DNA of 64,000 nucleotides. Source: a virus. A program made the translations under genes and the position numbers. Positions 37,423-46,046 of this stretch are shown here, one piece after another (the stretch's first letter is position 1; every line of letters begins with the position of its first letter). Location of the stretch: positions 62,001-126,000 of IMG/VR virus record IMGVR_UViG_3300027974_000020; one strand, written 5' to 3'. Below the pieces are notes generated by a model. The model was not told where the DNA came from. It made no database searches and saw only the letters and a list, made by a program, of their open reading frames with translations.

Positions 37423-37836
37423 TTACATCTCTTCCAAAAGTTTCATTAAACCTTTTTGTAATTTAATCTGGAGTTCTGCATCGTGTGTGGCATTAACGAA
37501 TGTGCTTACTTCCCTCATCTCATCTGGAGATAAATAAGAAGATATTTTATATCTTGATCCCTTGCATATGTCGCAATAGATTTCTTTCTGACCCAGATAA
37601 CATTCACATTTCTCAATGATATCAAAATGCTCTAGTGCACTAGCTACATCTAGCCATTTATTCTTGAATAACTTTTTTGTCTGCTCTTTATAAGCCCTAA
37701 GCTTTTGGGCATCGTTTGACAGAAGTGTTCCCATGTCTAAAGAATGTTTCATTAGTTCATTTATGCTTTTATACAAAAAATTAGCTAACTGAAAATCTCC
37801 ATTTTTATCTGTATAATTCTTCCAATCATCCATCAC
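37423..37836 (-). CDS. Hypothetical protein with CxC/CDICKG metal motif
   Basis: This 137-residue helical protein contains KCECYLGQKEIYCDICKGSR at about residues 73-92, in which the Cys residues are spaced like a small zinc finger (DnaJ-type CDxCKG). The remainder is charged and ends in a helix (AELQIKLQKGLMKLLEEM). It lies upstream of zinc-ribbon 37239-37421. Function unknown. Confidence 0.45.
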   Translation of the reverse strand: MMDDWKNYTDKNGDFQLANFLYKSINELMKHSLDMGTLLSNDAQKLRAYKEQTKKLFKNKWLDVASALEHFDIIEKCECYLGQKEIYCDICKGSRYKISSYLSPDEMREVSTFVNATHDAELQIKLQKGLMKLLEEM

Positions 37837-37862
37837 ATATCACATCTTTCCTATATAAAATA

Positions 37863-38159
37863 TTAAGCGTATCTTCCTGATCCCCTAGGTCCCTTGTAAC
37901 CGCCCCTTGAACCATCTCTATTTCTCATCATACCAGCACCACCAAACAAAGCGGCACCGGTGAGAGCTCTTGCCCCCACCTGCCTCTGCCTAAGACCTAC
38001 TGCTGTTTGCCTAGCTGTTGATCCTGCTGCTGTATTTTTTGAGGCTATCTTCATTAACCTTTTCGCCCCGCGAGAACCATTATCAATATACTTTTGTGCT
38101 GATGCTGTATTATGCAGCATTGATCCAACACGCCTTGTTGCACCTGCTCTAATCCCCAT
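37863..38159 (-). CDS. Small basic Arg/Gly/Ala-rich protein
   Basis: This 98-residue protein is strongly basic with RRVGSMLHNTASAQKYID, RQRQVGARALTGAALFGGAG and a C-terminus RDGSRGGYKGPRGSGRYA. It resembles DNA-binding or internal head proteins and the Gly/Arg-rich 31377 product. It is separated by 2 bases from the similar 38162 protein, so the two may be duplicated or act together. Function inferred only from composition. Confidence 0.5.
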   Translation of the reverse strand: MGIRAGATRRVGSMLHNTASAQKYIDNGSRGAKRLMKIASKNTAAGSTARQTAVGLRQRQVGARALTGAALFGGAGMMRNRDGSRGGYKGPRGSGRYA

Positions 38160-38161
38160 AA

Positions 38162-38428
38162 TTAATGACCGTACATTCCAGTTGGCCTACCAGGAGTTCT
38201 CCTACCTGTTCCGCTTCCTCTTCTTTTTGAAAGTCCAGACATCCCAGCAGCTCCGCCGACAACCATGCCCGCCCTCATTTTACCTGACCTTGCCAATGCT
38301 TTAGTTCCAGGGTTAGAGCCAGCCTTGCGACCAATTGCCCCTACTGCACCAAAAAAACCATGTGCCTGTCTATTTGCACCAAATGTTTTTCTTGCTGCGG
38401 ACCCTGCTGCCATTCCTTGTTTAAACAT
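38162..38428 (-). CDS. Small basic Gly/Ala-rich protein
   Basis: This 88-residue protein (ARKTFGANRQAHGFFGAVGA, MRAGMVVGGAAGMSGLSKRR) is basic and Gly/Ala-rich like its neighbour 37863-38159. It has a hydrophobic glycine-zipper-like centre flanked by basic residues, consistent with an internal virion or DNA-associated protein. No family is recognised. Confidence 0.5.
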   Translation of the reverse strand: MFKQGMAAGSAARKTFGANRQAHGFFGAVGAIGRKAGSNPGTKALARSGKMRAGMVVGGAAGMSGLSKRRGSGTGRRTPGRPTGMYGH

Positions 38429-38439
38429 TTAAAAATATC

Positions 38440-39852
38440 CTACTTTGCTAGTTTAGTTTTCTTAGATGGTTTAATTAAATTAAAACTAAATTTATCTTCA
38501 TTGTAATCGATATTGAAAATAGTACCTTTAGGTATAGTATTTTGAACTATTATCCTAGATAGTTCAGTCTCTATTTGATCTCTTCGTATTTGTGATAAAC
38601 CTCTTGCGCCCTTTACTGAATCAATACCCTTATCAATCAAAGCATTGATTACATTGCTATTGTATTCTGCTGAAAAACCTTTTTTAATTAATTTATTTAA
38701 AACTACTCTCATTTCTAGTTCTGCTATTTTTTCACAATCTTGTCTTGACAAATGATTAAAAACTATTATTTTATCTAATCTATTAATCATTTCTGGTTTA
38801 AAGTATTTTCTTATTGCATCCATTGTATGTTTTTCTACAATATGTTTGGGTGGTAATGCGGTTGTAGAATTAAGATAATGAACATTTTTATTAAAACCAG
38901 TTCCACTTCCAATTAAATGATCCACAGTTTTATCGTTTCCTAAATTTGTTGTAAGAATAATAATTGTTCCTCTAAAGTCAACCTTATTTCCTTTTGCGTC
39001 TGTTACAACGCCTTCGTCAAATATCGTCAAAAATGTATTCCAAATATCAGGGTGAGCTTTTTCTACCTCATCAATAAGAACTACCGAATTTGGATTCTTC
39101 TGAATCTGGTTAACTAATTGCCCACCTTCATCATGGCCTACATATCCTGGCGGAGAACCAATCAGCTTAGCACCTTCGTGCTTTTGTTGATACTCGCCAC
39201 AATCAATTCTTACCATTGGCGTATCTGAACTGAATAAAAAATCATGCAGTGTTTTTGCAAGATGTGTTTTACCCACTCCAGATGAACCAGATAATAAGAA
39301 TACACCCAATGGCCTATTGACATCATTCATATCAGCCTGAGATCTCAATAGTGCTTGACACACTGCTTGTATAGCTTCATCTTGGCCAATAATATTATTT
39401 TTTAAATAATGTTCTAAAGAAATAAACTTTTGTTTTGAAACTTTCTTTATTTGTTTTTGTTTATTACCTTTACCTAAAGGTTTTTGTCCATATCTTGATA
39501 TTATATTTTTTATTTCATCAAAATTTTTATCAAGCTCAACTTCTGGCTCTAATGGCGACGATGCATATGCGATTGCAATCCAATAATCTATATCTAGACC
39601 TGGATTAAGCATTACACATCCGGTATATAATGCTTCTATACATCTTTCGGCATTAGACCTAGTCATCATTCCTAGTGCGGCTGAGATATCTGTCTTTAAA
39701 TTAAAAATAACATGTTGAAGAATTTTTCTTCTTCTATCTTTTTCTGTTTTTACTGTTATCTGAGAAACGAATTCATCAATTTCTTCCGGTTCCAAGACTT
39801 TGTATTTTACATATACATTTAAATCTGGAACGTATATTTGATATATCTTCAT
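38440..39852 (-). CDS. ClpA/ClpB-type AAA+ ATPase (single AAA+ domain)
   Basis: I chose ATG 39852, which has GGGAG five bases upstream; a TTG at 39864 would add 4 residues. The 470-residue protein has a unique N-terminal domain (about 135 residues), then the Clp signature HYLKNNIIGQDEAIQAVCQA, Walker A GSSGVGKT (about 189-196), pore loop PPGYVGHDEGG, Walker B SVVLIDEVEKAHP and sensor-1 ILTTNLGND, with the Clp small domain at the C-terminus. It resembles the D2 domain of ClpA/B/C. It may act as an unfoldase, chaperone or antitermination/lysis factor. It is the most upstream gene of the minus-strand late block. Confidence 0.85.
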   Translation of the reverse strand: MKIYQIYVPDLNVYVKYKVLEPEEIDEFVSQITVKTEKDRRRKILQHVIFNLKTDISAALGMMTRSNAERCIEALYTGCVMLNPGLDIDYWIAIAYASSPLEPEVELDKNFDEIKNIISRYGQKPLGKGNKQKQIKKVSKQKFISLEHYLKNNIIGQDEAIQAVCQALLRSQADMNDVNRPLGVFLLSGSSGVGKTHLAKTLHDFLFSSDTPMVRIDCGEYQQKHEGAKLIGSPPGYVGHDEGGQLVNQIQKNPNSVVLIDEVEKAHPDIWNTFLTIFDEGVVTDAKGNKVDFRGTIIILTTNLGNDKTVDHLIGSGTGFNKNVHYLNSTTALPPKHIVEKHTMDAIRKYFKPEMINRLDKIIVFNHLSRQDCEKIAELEMRVVLNKLIKKGFSAEYNSNVINALIDKGIDSVKGARGLSQIRRDQIETELSRIIVQNTIPKGTIFNIDYNEDKFSFNLIKPSKKTKLAK

Positions 39853-39889
39853 ACGTTCTCCCAACCATTTTTAAAAATAAAGATTCTAT

Positions 39890-39985
39890 ATATACTATAT
39901 ATTATAATAATATATATATATAGTAATATTATATATATAGATATATATAAAGGGGTAGGGGGTAGGGGGTAAATTCCCAGTCTAC
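39890..39985. other. AT-repeat and G-run region between divergent gene blocks
   Basis: Alternating TATATA tracts (39890-39949) can pair on either strand and are followed by AAAGGGGTAGGGGGTAGGGGG-type G runs (about 39950-39970; three G clusters with TA spacers). The stretch separates the minus-strand late block from the plus-strand recA block. It may hold promoters, a replication element or a structured RNA; I see no clear -35/-10 pair. Confidence 0.4.
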
Positions 39986-40009
39986 TAAACTTTTTATGCT
40001 TTGTCAAAT

Positions 40010-40150
40010 TCACTTTGAATATTTTTCAACCGAAGGACAATCTTCCATGCATGGTCCGCAGAAAGACCAAAATCTTACTAAATCATCAACAGTATTAATT
40101 TTTTTTTCAAGTAAAAACTTTGCTCGATAAAAATCTTCTTTTTTTGTCAT
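40010..40150 (-). CDS. Small 46-residue protein with CGPC...C motif
   Basis: ATG 40150 to TGA 40010 encodes MTKKEDFYRAKFLLEKKINT..., with FWSFCGPCMEDCPSVEKYSK at the C-terminal end. The three-cysteine CGPCxxxC arrangement is redox- or metal-like. No good ribosome-binding site is visible, so this is less certain than its neighbours. It lies between the AAA+ gene and the plus-strand recA block and is too short for a default ORF call. Confidence 0.4.
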   Translation of the reverse strand: MTKKEDFYRAKFLLEKKINTVDDLVRFWSFCGPCMEDCPSVEKYSK

Positions 40151-40227
40151 ATTGTGTCGCATTGATATTCCGTTCTATGTATACTTGCCTAGAGCAATTA
40201 TACCATCCATCAAACACAGGAGACTAT

Positions 40228-40458
40228 ATGGAAAACACCTTAATCGACTATAAAAAAGAAATTGATGAAAAAATTGTATACATTAAAAAATTGGTTAAGT
40301 TAAAAGAAAAAGTACGTTTTGTGCAACTTGGCGCAGATGTACAATCTAGGGTAGAATATAAGTACATAGAAAAGCAAGTTGATAAAAAAATTGCTGAAAC
40401 AAAAAAAATAGCCAATGAACTTATTCTTAAACAAAAAAGAAATCAAAAAGGACAATAA
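40228..40458 (+). CDS. Small helical protein upstream of recA
   Basis: I chose ATG 40228, preceded by CAGGAGA, over an upstream in-frame ATG at 40120 that lacks a site. The 76-residue protein is Lys-rich and entirely helical (IDYKKEIDEKIVYIKKLVKL; KYIEKQVDKKIAETKKIANE). recA starts 5 bases after its stop. It may be a recombination accessory factor, but that is a guess. Confidence 0.55.
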   Translation: MENTLIDYKKEIDEKIVYIKKLVKLKEKVRFVQLGADVQSRVEYKYIEKQVDKKIAETKKIANELILKQKRNQKGQ

Positions 40459-40463
40459 AAAAA

Positions 40464-41426
40464 ATGGCAAATGAATCCAAGGGGCTAGAGCTAGCAATAG
40501 CACAACTTGAAAGACAATTTGGATCAGGCTCTATTATGAAGCTTGGTAATTTTACGACTCAACCTTGGCCGTCAGTTCCTACTGGTGCTCCGACTCTAGA
40601 TAGAATTTTAGGTAATGGCGGTTTACCTCGTGGCAGAATAGTAGAAATATACGGTCCAGAATCATCTGGCAAATCGACTGTAGCTTTGTCAGTTATTGCT
40701 GAAGCACAGAAGATTGGTTTAAAATGTGCCTATATAGATGCAGAACATGCTCTAGATCCAATATACATGCAATCTCTTGGGGTAGATCTCGATGCATTGC
40801 TTTTATCTCAGCCCGATTATGGCGAACAAGCACTAGAAATTGTAGACAAGTTAGTTAGAACAGGTGAAATTGGAGTAATCGTTATAGATTCAGTTGCTGC
40901 TCTTATTCCTAAGGCAGAGCTGGAGGGGGAGATGGAAGCCTCTCAGATGGGTCTACAAGCTCGTCTAATGGCCAAAGCGATGAGAAAGCTAGTTGCACTA
41001 GCCTCGGAAAATAAAACGCTCCTATTGTTCATAAACCAACTTAGAAGTAAAATTGGTATTATGTTTGGAAATCCAGAAACAACTCCAGGTGGAATGGCCC
41101 TAAAATATGCAGCTTCTGTAAGAATAGATCTTCGCAAGAAAGAAGACATTAAAGATAAAGAAGGTGTGTCTATTGGAATTAAAGTAAAAGCTAAAGTTAT
41201 TAAAAATAAAATGGCTCCTCCATTAAAAATGGTAGAATTTGATATACTTTACGGTAAGGGAGTTGACCAATACGGATGCCTATTTGACATAGGTATTGAG
41301 AAACAAATATTTACACAAAAAGGCGCATGGGTTTACTATAAAGATGAAAACTTTGCTCAAGGTAGAGATAATGCAATTGAAAAACTTAAATCAAGAGAAG
41401 ACATCATTGATCAAATAAGATTATGA
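40464..41426 (+). CDS. recA: RecA recombinase
   Basis: This 320-residue protein has Walker A GPESSGKST (about residues 64-72), the MAW-type EHALDPIYMQSLGV, Walker B VIVIDSVAAL, and GLQARLMAKAMRKL followed by LLFINQLRSKIG, all hallmarks of bacterial RecA rather than T4 UvsX. It catalyses ATP-dependent strand exchange and probably serves phage recombination and replication. It is shorter than typical bacterial RecA, lacking much of the acidic C-terminal tail. Its stop overlaps the next ATG (ATGA), forming an operon with 41423 and 41577. Confidence 0.95.
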   Translation: MANESKGLELAIAQLERQFGSGSIMKLGNFTTQPWPSVPTGAPTLDRILGNGGLPRGRIVEIYGPESSGKSTVALSVIAEAQKIGLKCAYIDAEHALDPIYMQSLGVDLDALLLSQPDYGEQALEIVDKLVRTGEIGVIVIDSVAALIPKAELEGEMEASQMGLQARLMAKAMRKLVALASENKTLLLFINQLRSKIGIMFGNPETTPGGMALKYAASVRIDLRKKEDIKDKEGVSIGIKVKAKVIKNKMAPPLKMVEFDILYGKGVDQYGCLFDIGIEKQIFTQKGAWVYYKDENFAQGRDNAIEKLKSREDIIDQIRL

Positions 41427-41575
41427 ACCCAGTATTGAATCCAGCTGTTTGCGAAGAATGTTCTTTTCCACCTAATTTTGCTGTTAATTGCATTTCAAAA
41501 AAAACAGATGAAGTTCAAGTTTTTACAATTAAATGTAGAGATTGCGGAGATCAATGGAAGGAGCAATTAAATTAA
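41423..41575 (+). CDS. Zinc-ribbon-like mini-protein after recA
   Basis: This 50-residue ORF overlaps the recA stop by ATGA. It encodes MNPVLNPAVCEECSFPPNFA..., with CRDCGDQWKEQL at the end: two CxxC pairs about 30 residues apart, the spacing of a zinc ribbon. GGAGC near its end serves the following oxygenase (ATG 41577). Function unknown. Confidence 0.6.
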   Translation: MNPVLNPAVCEECSFPPNFAVNCISKKTDEVQVFTIKCRDCGDQWKEQLN

Positions 41576-41576
41576 T

Positions 41577-42431
41577 ATGAATATGTTTGAAGAGTCTTTT
41601 AGAAAAAATCCAAATATAGAGCAAATCGCACCAAAACTTTTTATTTATAGAAATTTCATAAATGGTGATTTATTAGAAAAAATAAATTCTATCTTAGTAA
41701 AACAAATAGATACCCCGTCAGTTACCCATAATGTTGATTGGTATAACGATAGATTCACAACTCTTATTCCAGAAATGCACGAAGTATGGGAACTTGCCTC
41801 TGAATTAATTTATCCAGAACTAGCGATGCACCCGCAACTTTGCCTATTGAGGGCTAAAGTTGGAGATGATGGGATGTATCATCACGCTGATGCACCTGGT
41901 GCGCCACACGAAGATTGTGGCCCAATTTGTGGCACGTGTGAGATAGCAAAAAGTGTTTTGATATCCCCAGACAGATGGGACACTTGCTGTAGACTTCACT
42001 ATGGATTGATAGTATATTTTGGTGACTTTGAGGGTGGAGAAGTATATTATCCAAATTTTAATTCAAAAGCAGAGTATATTGGTGATTTTACCTCATTTGA
42101 AAATGATGATGAGTTGCGCGTTAAACCAAATAATGGAGATTTAATAATTCACGGTTCACATAGAGATTATTGTCATGGAACAAAAGAAATTACAAGTGGA
42201 GTACGCTTTGCTTTTTCTAACTTTGTAATACCAGCACATACTAATCCTGGAACTTTTTATAACTATAAAACAAAAGAATATTATGATCAAATAGAGTTTA
42301 TAAAACAAGACCCAGATAGTAGATGGTCAACTTGGTTTGAAACGATTAATGGATATGCTTGGGAAGAACCACCAGCGGTGTTAGAAGATAAGAAAAATGG
42401 CATAACAGGCATTAGGTATAGAGATCTATAA
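41577..42431 (+). CDS. 2OG-Fe(II) oxygenase, Cys-rich insert
   Basis: This 284-residue protein carries HxD in MYHHADAPGAPH (about residue 102), the strand YFGDFEGGEVYY, the distal His in DYCHGTKEI and an Arg in SGVRFAFS. A Cys-rich loop (DCGPICGTCEIAK...CC) inserted after the HxD may bind a second metal. The C-terminal tail (WFETINGYAWEEPPAVL) recalls phage P4H-like proteins of large marine phages. It belongs to the recA operon (two bases after 41423-41575). Confidence 0.85.
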   Translation: MNMFEESFRKNPNIEQIAPKLFIYRNFINGDLLEKINSILVKQIDTPSVTHNVDWYNDRFTTLIPEMHEVWELASELIYPELAMHPQLCLLRAKVGDDGMYHHADAPGAPHEDCGPICGTCEIAKSVLISPDRWDTCCRLHYGLIVYFGDFEGGEVYYPNFNSKAEYIGDFTSFENDDELRVKPNNGDLIIHGSHRDYCHGTKEITSGVRFAFSNFVIPAHTNPGTFYNYKTKEYYDQIEFIKQDPDSRWSTWFETINGYAWEEPPAVLEDKKNGITGIRYRDL

Positions 42432-42488
42432 TATTTATTATGTTATATTATTATAATAATTTAATTTATTTAAAAAAGTTTTAGATTT

Positions 42489-43283
42489 ATGAAATTACAT
42501 TGGATGAGCGTTCATGACGACAGTAGCATAGATAGTTTAAGAGAAAATTCAAAAATATTAAATGAATGCAATTATTATTCAAATTTATTAGTTTATCATT
42601 CAACAAATAATGACTATTGGATAAAGTGCGCAAATGTTTTAGATTTAAATCATAAATTTAAATATCTTTTAGCAATCAGGACTTATTCTATAAGTCCAGA
42701 ATATTTTGTAATGATGTATAAATCGTTTAATGAAATTCAAAAAAATAGAATAATGTTTAATATAGTTTCTGGAGATATCCATGATGGTGAATTTTCGATA
42801 AATGATCTTGTTACCGGACAAGATAATTTTAACACAGTAGAGAAAAGAGTTGCTTATACAGATAAGTGGATGCAAAAAACTTTATCTATTTTAAATAGAC
42901 AAAAACAAGAAATACCAGAAATAGTCATGTCTGGCATTTCGGATGAAACACTAAATTCTTCTGCAAAATTTGCTAACTATAATTTAGCTATGATGTCTGA
43001 ATATATAGAGTCACCAAAAAAGTTTGAAAAAAATAAAAATAGAATGATCGCAGCTGCTGTAGTCATAAGAGATTCTTATGACGATGCAGAGCGTGTTGTT
43101 GATCAAATTGACCAAAAGCATCAAAAAAAATGGACAATTTTTGGAACAGAAGAACAAGTTATAGAAAAAATAAAATATTTAGAGAGTATTGGAGTTACAG
43201 ATTTAATGATACGAACTCATAGAAATGATGATCAATACAATTTAATACACACCTTAGCAAAAAAGAACCATGGAGTAATTTAA
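42489..43283 (+). CDS. Bacterial-luciferase-like (LLM) monooxygenase
   Basis: This 264-residue protein matches the flavin-dependent LLM/SsuD fold: FKYLLAIRTYSISPEYFVMM followed by IQKNRIMFNIVSG, the PEIVMSGISDETL strand with phosphate/flavin contacts, and the C-terminal IFGTEEQVIEKIKYLESIGV followed by DLMIRTH. LLM enzymes use reduced FMN and O2 to oxidise alkanesulfonates, alkanes or related compounds. It is shorter than SsuD (about 380) and lacks part of the C-terminus. Next to an SGNH hydrolase and oxygenases it forms a metabolic cluster unusual in phages; the substrate is unknown. Confidence 0.7.
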   Translation: MKLHWMSVHDDSSIDSLRENSKILNECNYYSNLLVYHSTNNDYWIKCANVLDLNHKFKYLLAIRTYSISPEYFVMMYKSFNEIQKNRIMFNIVSGDIHDGEFSINDLVTGQDNFNTVEKRVAYTDKWMQKTLSILNRQKQEIPEIVMSGISDETLNSSAKFANYNLAMMSEYIESPKKFEKNKNRMIAAAVVIRDSYDDAERVVDQIDQKHQKKWTIFGTEEQVIEKIKYLESIGVTDLMIRTHRNDDQYNLIHTLAKKNHGVI

Positions 43284-43287
43284 TAAA

Positions 43288-43944
43288 ATGAAAAAAATAT
43301 ACTTAATTGGAGACTGTCATTTATCTAGAGTTTCTGAACATTATGAAGAAGATAACAACCAAGTTGACATGACTTTTTGGGGCAAGGCAGCAAAGAAAAT
43401 TTGGGATCTAGATTTTCAAGAAATGTATAAAGAGGATGAATTGTCTTCTGGCAAAGAGTCACAAAAATTTCAAAATGATGGTGTTATTCCATTTTCTGAA
43501 ATAAAAGATGATGGAATATTATTTTCTTGGTTTGGATATGTAGATGTAAGAACATTCTTATCAGCATATGATAACGCAGAAACTGTGGCAAGAAAGTATA
43601 TAGACCAATTAAAACAAAATTTTAATAATTCAAAAATAGTGATAATAGAACCACTCCCGCAGTTTACGGAGATGCTATTAAAGTATGAAGGGATCAGCCC
43701 ATCTTATACCTATGAGCAAAGATTGGAGCAGAATAGAAAGTTCTTAGACTCCATGCATGTGCATGCGCGTGAGGCTGGAATAACAGACTTTATTCTTCAA
43801 TCGGAGATACTGGATTCATTAGGTGTATCTAAGTTAATTCCTGAAATGACACATGATAAAGCTCCTCATCCAGTAGATGGCCTTCAAGACAAATATAATA
43901 AAAAAATATTAGATCTATTTATAAAAAAGGCATTAGAATTATAA
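43288..43944 (+). CDS. SGNH-like hydrolase/esterase
   Basis: This 218-residue protein starts MKKIYLIGDCHLSRVSEHYE: the GDS-type block-I (here GDCHL) and a block-V DxxH-like end (HDKAPHPVDGLQ) indicate an SGNH-family fold, with an intermediate FSWFGYVDVR block and SKIVIIEPLPQ strand. The nucleophile position is Cys or His-adjacent rather than the usual Ser, so the catalytic status is uncertain. It follows the LLM gene by 4 bases and overlaps nothing. It may process a sugar, lipid or acyl group together with the flanking oxygenases. Confidence 0.6.
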   Translation: MKKIYLIGDCHLSRVSEHYEEDNNQVDMTFWGKAAKKIWDLDFQEMYKEDELSSGKESQKFQNDGVIPFSEIKDDGILFSWFGYVDVRTFLSAYDNAETVARKYIDQLKQNFNNSKIVIIEPLPQFTEMLLKYEGISPSYTYEQRLEQNRKFLDSMHVHAREAGITDFILQSEILDSLGVSKLIPEMTHDKAPHPVDGLQDKYNKKILDLFIKKALEL

Positions 43945-44487
43945 ATGATTAAGTTAACTAAAGATATTTTATTATTTACAGATTTATTTGAAGATTTAGA
44001 TAAAATATTTTTAAATTTAACAGAACTAGACTGGAAAATGTGGGGTCGAAATAACAATGATCCAAACTACAGAATTGGCGAAACAGGCACAATAGACGAT
44101 AACGAGTATTTATCTACTCAGATAAAATCTGCTACTCAAAAATGCCTAGATGATTATATGCTAAATTTGGGTATAGATAAAAATTTATATTATCATTACC
44201 AACATGGTCTATATGTAAGAAAATGGGATTTTCCAATGGCCGGCATGAGTGCTCATAGAGATTACACTTATGATGATCAAGGTGGAATCAAAAAAGTTGC
44301 ATATACAATATGCGGTTACCTTAATGATGATTATGAAGGTGGATTAATAGAATTTCCGGAACACGATCTTTCGATTAAACCGCCGGCTGGATCCGCAATT
44401 GTTTTTAACTCAAATGAATTACATCTGGTAACAGACTTAAAAGATAAACACAGATACATGTGGTCTTGCTTTGTTTATAACAAATAA
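43945..44487 (+). CDS. 2OG-Fe(II) oxygenase
   Basis: This 180-residue protein has HxD in MSAHRDYTYDD (about residue 91), TICGYLNDDYEGGLIEFP, AGSAIVFNSNELHLVTDLKD with the distal His, and an Arg in HRYMWSCFVY. It starts at the base after the SGNH stop and ends the recA/oxygenase operon. It is the smallest of the four complete enzymes and looks like the phage P4H-type protein of T4-like cyanophages. Substrate unknown. Confidence 0.85.
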   Translation: MIKLTKDILLFTDLFEDLDKIFLNLTELDWKMWGRNNNDPNYRIGETGTIDDNEYLSTQIKSATQKCLDDYMLNLGIDKNLYYHYQHGLYVRKWDFPMAGMSAHRDYTYDDQGGIKKVAYTICGYLNDDYEGGLIEFPEHDLSIKPPAGSAIVFNSNELHLVTDLKDKHRYMWSCFVYNK

Positions 44488-44583
44488 TCGACTCATGCTA
44501 ATCCTTTGATCCCCCGCCCCAAATCCGCGGCGAATTATTTTTTTTATTTTTAATAATTTGTAGTATTATGATACTATAAGGGG

Positions 44584-44973
44584 ATGGAAGAAAAATACTT
44601 ATGGATACTTTTAGGGCTTATATTTGGAGTTACTATTAGACTTATGAATGAACACATCTTTAGAAAGATTCTATCCTTTTTTATGACCTCTAGAGATCCG
44701 CACTATGACGAGTCTGGCCTCTGTTCATTTGCAGTTGGTGAATCTGAAGAGTTAACCAAGTTTATCACCATTCATGGAGACGCAAAAGGTAATCTTATAT
44801 TCTCTGCTTTTGAACCAGAAGAATGGGAGATGATGGTTGGTATGTGTGAAATTACCGGTAAAGACATTTCTCAGTTTATTGAAGAAATCCAAGAGGATAA
44901 TAAATCAAGAATGCTAGTAGTAGATCCAACTAAATTTACAGATGATGATGAGGATCCATTCGGAATGTTCTAG
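44584..44973 (+). CDS. Membrane-anchored hypothetical protein
   Basis: This 129-residue protein has an N-terminal membrane helix (YLWILLGLIFGVTIRLMN) and an acidic cytoplasmic domain ending VDPTKFTDDDEDPFGMF. ATG 44584 lies directly after AAGGGG with TATGAT/TACTAT sequences 12-20 bases upstream, so the message could be almost leaderless. It stands alone, followed by a bidirectional terminator. No family recognised. Confidence 0.6.
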   Translation: MEEKYLWILLGLIFGVTIRLMNEHIFRKILSFFMTSRDPHYDESGLCSFAVGESEELTKFITIHGDAKGNLIFSAFEPEEWEMMVGMCEITGKDISQFIEEIQEDNKSRMLVVDPTKFTDDDEDPFGMF

Positions 44974-44993
44974 TAAGATATAAAAAGATATAT

Positions 44994-45032
44994 AAAAAAA
45001 GACCCCTATCCATTCGGAGAAGGGTCTTTTTT
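44994..45032. terminator. Bidirectional intrinsic terminator
   Basis: AAAAAAGACCC at the left pairs with GGGTCTTTTTT at the right around ATCCATTCGGAGA. It ends both the 44584 (plus) and the 45048 (minus) genes, which face each other. Confidence 0.9.
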
Positions 45033-45047
45033 AATTTATATAGGTTT

Positions 45048-45266
45048 TTAGAAGTCTGAGCTATATTCGTAGTTATCCATATCATAATTATCGTAATTTA
45101 CTCCAACTTGGGCTGAAGCGCCATAATAAGTCTTTACACTAAGAGCATCCTCAAATTCATCTTCAACCCACTGTAGACAGTCTGGACAACGTAGATTATC
45201 ATCATACATTCCCTCTGATACCACTATCTCTGATGAACAGTATGGGCAATCTATAAAGCTTGACAT
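45048..45266 (-). CDS. Zinc-ribbon protein with acidic tail
   Basis: This 72-residue protein has MSSFIDCPYCSSEI... and LRCPDCLQW: CxxC pairs 20 residues apart, a typical zinc ribbon. The Asp/Tyr-rich C-terminus (NYDNYDMDNYEYSSDF) is acidic. It faces the membrane protein across the terminator at 44994-45032. Confidence 0.6.
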   Translation of the reverse strand: MSSFIDCPYCSSEIVVSEGMYDDNLRCPDCLQWVEDEFEDALSVKTYYGASAQVGVNYDNYDMDNYEYSSDF

Positions 45267-45670
45267 ATTCTTATCTTCCCTTCGCCTTATTAGGCATTGT
45301 TGTTATGGATGTTTATTCTTCTTATTATATAACAGCTCAATCATAATACACATTTGTATAGATCAAAACAACTCCTGATCAAACTTTTTTTCTGCGGGCC
45401 AATTCTTATTCTCAACCTGTATAAACATATATAAAATTCCTATAAGCCTAAAAAATAGGTAAAAAATATAAGGGGGTAATAGTGAGTATATGTTGTGCTT
45501 CATAAGTTTTAACGAGGCCACCCCTGTATACCCCATCGCTCCTCTGTTTACAAGAGCTAACCGTTGACAATGAGGTTATAAAACACAATGTAAGTCTGAC
45601 ACTACATAGGCGAAGGTGATATGGATGCACCTACCAATACATCCCACTACATGTTCCTTAAGGAGGAGAC
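45267..45670. other. Non-coding leader region before the right arm
   Basis: About 400 bases without a convincing gene. It contains TTGACA at 45564 (a -35-like box with no clear -10), ATATAAGGGGG at about 45469, an AGGTG...CACCT hairpin around 45615-45633, and the palindrome TCCTTAAGGA covering the AAGGAGG ribosome-binding site of the 45671 gene. It probably drives and regulates transcription of the right arm, but no single promoter can be fixed from the sequence. Confidence 0.4.
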
Positions 45671-45964
45671 ATGTTTACATCAATCATTGAGTGGTTAGTA
45701 TTCCTTACAGTAGTAGGCAGTATCGCAGCATCTGTAGGCCTGATGGTCTATGGTGTGTATGTGGTCGTGTCAGATATAAGTACTGTTAATGCAGTGCTGG
45801 TCTTGACAGGGCTATTTGGTACAGTGTTCTCACTGCTTGCGCCATTTATATTCAATGGTGTTATCCCAGCTAATAACTGGGGATTAATGGTTGGTTTTAG
45901 CTGCTGGTTGGTAGCTCTTCCTGCCTTTATAATACTGGGTGCTTGGGCTATAGAGCGCAAGTAA
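45671..45964 (+). CDS. Three-helix membrane protein
   Basis: This 97-residue protein has three hydrophobic segments (IIEWLVFLTVVGSIAASVGL, TVNAVLVLTGLFGTVFSLLA, WGLMVGFSCWLVALPAFIIL) and a short charged end (AIERK). The start is ATG 45671 after TTAAGGAGGAGAC. It may be a holin-like or superinfection-related protein; nothing specific identifies it. It is followed by the first terminator-hairpin cassette. Confidence 0.6.
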   Translation: MFTSIIEWLVFLTVVGSIAASVGLMVYGVYVVVSDISTVNAVLVLTGLFGTVFSLLAPFIFNGVIPANNWGLMVGFSCWLVALPAFIILGAWAIERK

Positions 45965-45980
45965 TCAGTTAATCAACTAA

Positions 45981-46046
45981 GAAGGCTCTTCCATGGTAGT
46001 GCATGGGAGAGCTTTCTTTTTTATGGCTAGGTATAAGACATCTAGC
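45981..46046 (+). promoter_or_regulatory. Terminator-hairpin cassette 1
   Basis: GCTCTTCCATG/CATGGGAGAGC terminator with a T tract (45981-46022), then a second hairpin GCTAGGT/ATCTAGC around ATAAGAC (46026-46046). Confidence 0.65.
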
